The notes under the pieces were generated by a model. The model had not been told where the DNA came from, searched no databases, and worked only from the letters and a program-made list of their open reading frames with translations. A stretch of 64,000 bases of DNA. Origin: Rattus norvegicus. Lineage: Eukaryota; Chordata; Mammalia; Rodentia; Muridae. The position numbers and the translations under genes are program-made. Positions 57,866 to 64,000 of this stretch are shown in pieces. The stretch is from assembly GCF_036323735.1 (NCBI RefSeq), contig NC_086021.1:134692976-134756975 (forward strand), read 5' to 3'. Position 1 is the first letter of the stretch. Each line of letters opens with the position of its first letter.

Positions 57866-58030
57866 ACATAAGTGCAGGTGCTCATAGGGACCAAAGGTGC
57901 TAGATGTCCTGTAGCTGGAATCACAGGAAATTAGGAGCTGCCTGACTGGGAACTAGGACTTGAACTTGAGTCCTTAGGAAGAGGTTAAGAGCAGCACATG
58001 CTATTAACCACTGAGGCAGGCATCTCTTTT

Positions 58031-58139
58031 TTTTGTAATAAGCAAAGGTGAGGTTTATTACAGAGATCTATTACGGGGATCTCCGGGTCGACACGGATCC
58101 TGTGCAGGAGACAGAGGTGTCGACCCCGAAACGCAAAAG
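58031..58139 (-). mobile_element. CpG-rich polyadenylated LTR-like (R-region) fragment
   Basis: On the minus strand this reads CTTTTGCGTTTCGGGGTCGA... to TAATAAACCTCACCTTTGC followed by an A run, as a polyadenylated transcript would, with AATAAA near the end. It holds unusually many CpGs for this window and a perfect 10-bp inverted repeat GGGTCGACAC / GTGTCGACCC (58085-58094, 58117-58126). The composition resembles the R region of a class I LTR. Element identity is uncertain. Confidence 0.55.
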
Positions 58140-58270
58140 TTTTTTTTTGTTTGTTTGTTTTGTTTTTGTTTTTGTTTTTGTTTTTTTCTTTTTTTCGGAG
58201 CTGGGGACAGAACCCAGGGCCTTGCGCTTGCTAGGCAAGCGCTCTACCACTGGGCTAAATCCCCAACCCC
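58140..58270 (-). mobile_element. ID element abutting LTR-like fragment
   Basis: Reverse ID with GTTTTT-type tail; core ATCCCCAACCCC ends at about 58270. It sits at the right edge of the CpG-rich fragment 58031-58139. Its own TSD is not clear because both flanks are T-rich. Confidence 0.9.
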
Positions 58271-58304
58271 TGTTTTGTTTTTTTTTTTCCTGAGGCATCC
58301 CTTT

Positions 58305-58411
58305 TTTTTTTTTTTCTTCTCTTTTTTCTTTTTTTCGGAGCTGGGGACTGAACCCAGGGCCTTGTGCTTGCTAGGCAAGCGCTCTACCACTGAGCTAAAT
58401 CTCCAACCCCT
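58305..58411 (-). mobile_element. ID element
   Basis: Reverse ID; TSD CTGAGGCATCCCTTT (58290-58304) and CTGAGGCATCTCTTT (58412-58426). The same target word also occurs at 58011, see findings. Confidence 0.95.
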
Positions 58412-58447
58412 CTGAGGCATCTCTTTAGCCATATATTTGCACACACA

Positions 58448-58449
<2 letters not shown>

Positions 58450-58488
<39 letters not shown>
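58450..58488 (+). repeat. (GT)n microsatellite, intron 5
   Basis: About nineteen GT units right after the ID at 58305-58411. Confidence 0.96.
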
Positions 58489-58490
<2 letters not shown>

Positions 58491-58831
58491 CTATATAATG
58501 TGCATAATTAGAAAATTATTATTATTAAGGAATTTAATAAGTCAGCTTTAAAATAGTAACAACAGAATCACACCCGAGAGTTAAGAACCTCATAATTACT
58601 CAGTCCTTGAGGCTGGGCACTTCATCAGCCAGAATGGTCCCACATTGTCACTGTCACAGGAAAGGATAGAGATGGGACACAATAGTGAACACATAACCTG
58701 TGGTCTCTCGTGTCAAAAGGCAAAGTGCCTCAGCAGTCCCAGTCTGGAAGCCCAGAACGTGCCTGGATTACCCCTTGGTGCTTAGTTTACTATGAAAGTT
58801 CAGAAATGCTGGTTGTGCTGTCAGTAAAGGA

Positions 58832-58857
58832 AGCAGCAGCAGCAGCAGCAGCAGCAT
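58832..58857 (+). repeat. (GCA)n, intron 5
   Basis: Eight short GCA/AGC units, ending in GCATCA; intronic, so not a coding polyglutamine or polyalanine tract. Confidence 0.93.
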
Positions 58858-59754
58858 CAGTGACAGGGCAAATCAACTCTGTGGCAAGAGGGAGGCCAAG
58901 CCAGGCTACCTGAAGGTGTAGCCCAGAGTTGGGTGGGTCCTTCCCACATCAGTCAAGGCTATCAGAGCACTTCTTCAGATGCAGCTCCTTACTGTGGTAA
59001 TTATGTGTGGCAACAGTGGGAGCTTGCCATCAGGGGGAATGTTTCCAGGTCATTTCCAGCTTTATTAATACTTTACTATTTGTATATACTACAACACAAT
59101 GTGTTATTATTTAGAATGTTCATACGCTTTTCAAAACATGAAATAAATGATGTATAAGAGAAAAAAACAATTCTCGAACAATCCTGTATGTAAAAAAAAA
59201 GATTTATCAAGCATGTGTAGGATTGGGAGCTGAGTAGGCAGCATGATATGCAGGCCTGAGGAGCTGAGCTGAGATCCTAACACTCAGGTAAAAAGCTGGG
59301 CACAGAAACAAACACAAACTCCTCTAACCAAAATGTGTGGTGCCTCCTTCAGCGGGGTTTAATCATGTAGTCTTAGGGTGGACAACCAGCAGCAATGGCC
59401 GTGACCTGTGTTGTTTTTGGGAGCCTTTGGGACCTTTCTGACTAATAACTCGTCTAATAACCAACCCCTGTTTTCTAGGAAAAGTGTTGCCCGCTGCTGC
59501 AAGGTAACTCAGTTCAAGCCCTCTCTTTTAAACTATTTATTTTAATTAGTTTACAAGGTTTAGGTTTCCATAGTCTTGAAAAGGGGCTTCCTTGAATAGT
59601 CTTGAATAGGAAATTCCTGTCTGGGACCATAAATGTGGTCAAAAGCTCCTGTGTTAGGAGGCCAGGGGCTTTATGGGAGAACTTAACTGTTGGTTTGCTA
59701 ACTGGGCCTATTGTTAAGGTGTCAGTATATATTTATGTTTCCTCTTTTTTAAAT

Positions 59755-59912
59755 ATAAAATCATGTGTATGCATGTGTTTATGTGGGTATGTGCACACGA
59801 GTGCAGGTGTCCACAGAGGTCAGAGGCATTAGATGCCCCTGGAGCTGATTACAGGTGGTTGTGAGCCCCCAACCTTGGGTGCTAGGATTCGAACTTGGGT
59901 CCTTTGCTTGTT
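59755..59912 (-). mobile_element. B3/B4-like SINE in intron 5
   Basis: Reverse: GCACACGAGTGCAGGTGTCC, then CTGATTACAGGTGGTTGTGA and GATTCGAACTTGGGTCC. The right end is the target of an ID. Confidence 0.65.
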
Positions 59913-59929
59913 TGGTATTTATGTTTCTT

Positions 59930-60041
59930 TTTCTTTTTCTTTTTTTTTTTTTTTGGTTCTTTTTTTCGGAGCTGGGAACTGAACCCAGGGCCTTGTGCTT
60001 GCTAGGCAAGCGCTCTACCACTGAGCTAAATCCCCAACCCC
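59930..60041 (-). mobile_element. ID element
   Basis: Reverse ID; perfect 16-bp TSD GGTATTTATGTTTCTT (59914-59929, 60042-60057). Intron 5. Confidence 0.96.
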
Positions 60042-60333
60042 GGTATTTATGTTTCTTAAGATCAGTCCCCAGCACTGAAACACAAGAAAATGTGAAATCA
60101 AAACTAAAGAAATAAAAACTATGATATATGATAACACCTTTTCATTTTTACTGCATGTTGACTAGACACTCTGCCACAGATGAAGTGTGAGGCTGACTTA
60201 ACTCTTATTATTGTAAGGCTTTAAGAACAAATCCCAGGCAGAAGAGTAGCATCTTTTTATTCACACCCCCGTGCTTCCCTATCCCAGCAATATTTGGAAG
60301 ATCTTTTTTTACTTTTTATAGAAAACAATTCTT

Positions 60334-60456
60334 GGGATTGGGGATTTAGCTCAGTGGTAGAGCGCTTGCCTAGCAAGCGCAAGGCCCTGGGTTCTGTCCC
60401 CAGCTCCGAAAAAAAGAATAGAAAAAAAAAAAAAGAAAGAAAGAAAGAAAAAAAGA
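60334..60456 (+). mobile_element. ID element
   Basis: Forward ID with GAAA-rich tail; perfect TSD AGAAAACAATTCTT (60320-60333, 60457-60470). Intron 5. Confidence 0.96.
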
Positions 60457-60969
60457 AGAAAACAATTCTTACCTTAATAAAGAGACAAAAAAGGGATGAA
60501 GGAATTACAAAATTTATTTATCTTATTTTAATTGACTATAAAAGTAATTCTATACATGTTACTTAAAGTTCTATAATTAGAGAAATTTATAACTGGTAGG
60601 CAGTTAAGGCTTTTTTGGGCACAGTGGTCCACACTTATATTTGCAGTATTTTGGAGGCTGAGGCAGGAAGATCATAGTGAGACCCTATCTCATGAAACAG
60701 TACTCAGAAGGGACTGCAGAGACAGCTCCAATCTGCTTGGAGTGTGATTGTGAAGTTTGGATCCCTAGAACCTTCATAAAAGCCAGCTGTGCCAGCATGC
60801 ACCTGTAATGCCAGTGCTGAGATGGGAGGAGAGGTCCCAGGGCTTTCTGGTCAGCCAATTTAGCCAGTCTGGTAAATTGAACCAGTAAGCTCTGGATTAA
60901 GTATGTGACCCTGTCTCAGAAAAGAAGGTAGAGAGTGATAGAGGAAGATACCGACATCATCCTAGTCTC

Positions 60970-61245
60970 CACATGCACAAACATGGTTCCGTTCATGGCC
61001 TCCACAGGTATAAACATGGATCTGTTCATAACCTCCACATGCACAAACAAACATACATCTGTTCAAGGCCTGCACATGCACAAACATGCTTCCGTTCATG
61101 GCCTCCACAGGTACAAACATGGATCTGTTCATAACCTCCACATGCACAAACAAACATACATCTGTTCAAGGCCTGCACATGCACAAACATGCTTCTGTTC
61201 ATGGCCTCCATATGCACAAACATGGATCTGTGCACACTTACCTCC
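60970..61245 (+). repeat. 103-bp higher-order minisatellite in Ap4e1 intron 5
   Basis: A tandem array with a repeat period of exactly 103 bp (unit starts at 60970, 61073 and 61176). Each unit is built of three related submonomers of 33, 33 and 37 bp sharing the pattern CACATGCACAAACATG followed by CTGTTCATGGCCTC. Two complete units are followed by a third, partial and diverged unit ending near 61245. Open frames across it on both strands (histidine- and cysteine-rich) arise because the array lacks stops, and the period is not a multiple of three. Confidence 0.9.
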
Positions 61246-61400
61246 CCCACGACAGCAGACAGTCTCTTGAATTCATACCTCTTAGCCAGAAATAAGATTT
61301 TTTATCTTTTTTAAACTTCGTTGTATTAGAATAAAATAATTAGTAATAGATACTTGATGGACCAAGTTGCCTTGTTTAAATTTCATTTTTTTATCCTTAG

Positions 61401-61560
61401 GGAGATTATACGAAGAAAAGCAGTTCTGGCATTATACAAATTTTATCTCATTGCCCCTAATCAAGTACAGCATATCCATACTAAGTTTCGGAAAGCACTC
61501 TGTGACAGAGATGTTGGGGTCATGGCTGCCTCTTTGCATATATACCTTAGGATGATTAAG
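61401..61560 (+). CDS. Ap4e1: Ap4e1 coding exon 6 (residues 180-233)
   Basis: One hundred and sixty nt after TTTTTTATCCTTAG. It encodes EIIRRKAVLALYKFYLIAPN followed by the conserved CDRDVGVMAASLHIYLRMIK block shared across large adaptins. The donor is a full-consensus GTAAGT at 61561 and the exon ends in phase 0. A 103-bp-unit minisatellite ends about 160 bp upstream of the acceptor. Confidence 0.97.
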
Positions 61561-61674
61561 GTAAGTTGGTAATTCAGCATGTGCTCAGTAGTTACCACCG
61601 TAACACCATCCCTATGGAATTAGAAGAAAACCCAGGCATTTCAATAAAATGATTAATATTTTATACCATTATTA

Positions 61675-61930
61675 GGTTAGAGAGATGGCTCAGATTCTAG
61701 CACCCATGTAAAAAGCTAGGTGTGGCCATCCATGTGTGCTTGTACCCTAGTGCTGAGGGAGCAGAGACAAAGGGTTCTAGATCTTCTTGACTGACAGTCT
61801 CGTTCTAGGTTTGTTGAGAAATCCTGTCTCAGGGAATAAGGCAGGGTAATAGAGCAGGACACCCAGAATCCTCCTCTGGACTCTGCATGTGCATAGGCAC
61901 ACACTCATGCACACATGCGTGCATACATAG
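61675..61930 (+). mobile_element. B4-like SINE in intron 6
   Basis: Forward: GTTAGAGAGATGGCTCAG, then CTAGCACCCATGTAAAAAGC; CACACTCATGCACACATGCG tail. Confidence 0.65.
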
Positions 61931-62039
61931 ATATATTTTATGCTATGTTGTACTTCTAAATGTAACTTTTGTAAGTAGTTGATAATATGAGTTATATGGA
62001 AGAAAGATCAGGAGTTCAAATTCACAACTGGTCAAAATT

Positions 62040-62470
62040 TAGAGGACCATAGTACGTCTACAGCACATCTCCTGCACCTCAGGCTCAGGGAACGTCCTGA
62101 AGGGGGTGGGAAGATTATAAGAGCCAGAGGTCTAGGACATCTGCTGTGAGATGGTGTCTCACAGGGAGCTGCACTCATGAAGTCTCAACAATGTGGTCAC
62201 CTAAAAACCCAATGACATCCCAGGTGACATCCCATTCTGAATAGGAGAAATCTCCAAGGCCAGCCCTGCATGGAGAGCCATAGGCAATGTATGGCTGCCA
62301 AGAGAGGGAGAGTCAGTCTTCTCCAGGGATGAGCCCTGATAAGCTCGCTAATACCAGGCCAGCTTAGGCGTGTGTACGTGTGAGCAACTCAGCAGATATA
62401 TGTGCGTACATGTTTGTATGTATGTGCATTTATGATAACAGTAATTAAAAAGAAATCATGAATTTGGGAG
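62040..62470 (+). mobile_element. L1/Lx 3' UTR fragment in intron 6
   Basis: Sense-strand Lx 3' UTR motifs such as GAGCTGCACTCATGAAGTCT followed by CAACAATGTGG, and AGTCTTCTCCAGGGATGAGC. It lies between exons 6 and 7 on the gene's strand. Boundaries approximate. Confidence 0.6.
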
Positions 62471-62559
62471 GGAAGAGGAAAGGGACATGGGAGGAGTTGG
62501 CAGGGTAACAGGGAAGGATAGAAATGAGGTAAATGTAGTATTTATATATGAAGTTTTAA

Positions 62560-62592
62560 AATGCATATATATATATATACATATATATATGG
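62560..62592 (+). repeat. (TA)n, intron 6
   Basis: CATATATATA words about 130 bp upstream of exon 7's acceptor region. Confidence 0.9.
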
Positions 62593-62719
62593 GTGGATAT
62601 AAAAGAATAACTTGGCTACATAGCAAATTTGAGGTTAGCTCTGGGTTATATGAGACTATGTCTCAAGAAAAATAAAAGAAAGAAAAGACATTATTAACAG
62701 TTTTTTTTTTTTTATGCAG

Positions 62720-62886
62720 GAAAATTCTTCTGGATATAAAGACTTGACTGAGAGTTTTGTAACAATTTTAAAGCAGGTGGTGGGGGGAAAGCTCCCTGTA
62801 GAGTTCAGTTACCACAGTGTGCCAGCGCCATGGTTACAGATTCAGCTCTTGAGAATACTGGGACTGCTGGGAAAAGACGATGAAAG
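62720..62886 (+). CDS. Ap4e1: Ap4e1 coding exon 7 (residues 234-288)
   Basis: One hundred and sixty-seven nt after a long T tract and TATGCAG. It encodes ENSSGYKDLTESFVTILKQV followed by VGGKLPVEFSYHSVPAPWLQ and LLGKDDE, the family's PAPWLQIQLLRILGLLGKDD signature. It ends in phase 2 (AG) before GTAAAG at 62887. The next exon, which should complete an arginine or serine codon, lies outside the window. Confidence 0.97.
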
Positions 62887-63227
62887 GTAAAGCTTCCCAA
62901 GTCACAGAATGACACAGAGTGACACACCATGTCATAGCTTGGCCACCCAGAAGTTCCCAGCACTTACCGCCAATGTAAAGACACAGGTTACTGGGCATTC
63001 CCAGCTTATGCATGTTCTCCCCTGCAAAGTGAACTTGCTTCATCATTGGAAGACAGGGTAAGACAGGGTAAGGTCACAAGCTATCTGCTGTAGTTGGTGA
63101 GTATGTTGTTATAGCAACCAAAGGGAGCACATAATTTAATGAAGACAGCCGTGTTCCAGAAAAAAATGGAAGGAAAGTGAGAATATACAGATTAAAGAAA
63201 AAGAATTAACAACCAGTTAAAATGTAT

Positions 63228-63420
63228 GGATCTGGCTGGCAAGATGGCTGCTGAGGAGGCAAAGGTACTATCCCTCAAGCCTGACAACCTGAGTTCAGTC
63301 TCTGGAACCCACATGATGGTAGGACAGAACTAGCTCTTGAAGTTGTTCCCTCAGCTCCACGCGGGTGACAGTCTGTGTGCCCACACACATATACACACGT
63401 GTATACATATATATACACAA
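63228..63420 (+). mobile_element. B4-like SINE in intron 7
   Basis: Forward: GGCTGGCAAGATGGCTGCTG, then CTGAGTTCAGTCTCTGGAAC and an ACACATATACACAC tail. Confidence 0.7.
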
Positions 63421-64000
63421 GACAGTCAAATGTAAAAAAAAGGAGTGAGTCTTACTTGGATCCTCTTCAAAGATTCAAAATAATCTTTACACAGAGAAAG
63501 TAGACACAGTTGTCCTTGACTCAGCTCTGGAGGTGAGGTCATGAGGGCACGGACCTACATGACTTTATGTAGCCTTAACATTTTGTATATCTTTACATTT
63601 TTCCATGGTAGAAATTTAGAATAAATTTAGAATGATGCATTTTCACACAGGTAGTAAGAAGAATTAGGAAAAAAAATCCACCCTCGTTCAATTCCTGATG
63701 CCATCCAATTCTGTTAGGGAGGTCAGTGGACACTGGTCTTAGGAGGGCCCAAGTTTGGATAAGTGGGGCAGATGCTGTAGGATTTGAAGTTTTTCACACC
63801 TTACTCATCTTATATATTCTTACATTAATTTTGTTGTCCTGTTAAGGCTTCAATTAAATGATACTTTCTTTTTTTAATTTTTTAAACTTTTATGTGTATT
63901 GGTGTTTTGCCTGCACACATGTCTGAGTACCACATGTGTGCCTGATGCCCATAGAAGCCAAAAAGGAAGCAGACTCCCCTAGAATTGGAGTTACAGAAGG

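Larger units (their letters stand above)
33363..64000 (+). other. Ap4e1: Ap4e1 gene, 5' part (AP-4 complex subunit epsilon), exons 1-7
   Basis: Seven exons join into one open frame of 866 nt (288 codons plus 2 nt) that I recognise as the N-terminus of the AP-4 epsilon adaptin. Known role of the family: epsilon is a large subunit of the heterotetrameric AP-4 coat (epsilon, beta4, mu4, sigma4) that sorts cargo such as ATG9A at the trans-Golgi network; human AP4E1 loss causes a recessive spastic paraplegia. What is encoded here is the start of the alpha-solenoid adaptin trunk; the rest of the trunk, hinge and ear lie beyond the window. Human AP4E1 is about 1,137 residues, so roughly a quarter is present. 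Introns 1-6 are 2717, 4027, 5841, 9085, 5829 and 1159 bp; intron 7 is open at the right edge. All junctions are GT-AG and phases match. Intron 4 hosts an Mtfr1 retrocopy on the same strand. Confidence 0.97.

Noticed and set aside
58832..58857. GCA triplet repeat as a possible expansion locus
   Set aside because: Only about eight units, intronic, with an interruption; nothing suggests instability.
60970..61245. Regular direct repeats resembling a CRISPR array
   Set aside because: Repeats are contiguous and related throughout, without unique spacers, in a mammalian intron; it is a minisatellite.

Overview
This window is mammalian nuclear DNA, almost certainly rat (Rattus). It carries at least 21 tRNA-derived ID SINEs, most with clean target-site duplications (TSDs). 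It also has many B1, B2, B3 and B4 SINEs, Lx/L1 LINEs, a few rodent LTRs and dense microsatellites. There are no bacterial-type genes, and nearly all long reading frames are chance translations of repeats.

Layout. From 1 to about 33,200 I see no host protein-coding exon. This stretch is intergenic or possibly far upstream DNA. It is dominated by nested retroelements between about 10,800 and 29,000. There, one old minus-strand L1 was split by a younger minus-strand L1 (about 15,512-22,565), which in turn was hit by two ID elements, two solo LTRs and another repeat. From about 33,220 a CpG-rich, TATA-less promoter with a good ETS/GABP site leads into Ap4e1, encoding the epsilon subunit of the AP-4 adaptor complex, on the + strand. 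Seven coding exons lie at 33363-33509, 36227-36298, 40326-40449, 46291-46364, 55450-55571, 61401-61560 and 62720-62886. They encode the first ~288 residues, all from the N-terminal adaptin trunk, in unbroken frame with canonical GT-AG junctions. The gene runs off the right edge in intron 7.

The most notable feature is in Ap4e1 intron 4. It is a full-length, sense-oriented retrocopy of the mitochondrial fission regulator Mtfr1 (47331-49091), with 13-bp TSDs, a 5' UTR, a 3' UTR and a short A tail. Its 336-codon frame (47446-48456) is completely open and ends in the family's conserved C-terminus, so it is either a young pseudogene or a nested retrogene.

Other points of interest are a 103-bp higher-order minisatellite just upstream of exon 6, a tailless B2 with TSDs, and a CpG-rich polyadenylated LTR-like fragment retroposed at a site later re-used by an ID element. 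A CTCF-like motif lies inside repeat DNA. Element names rest on recognition by eye. Boundaries given with TSDs are read directly from the sequence; the others are approximate.
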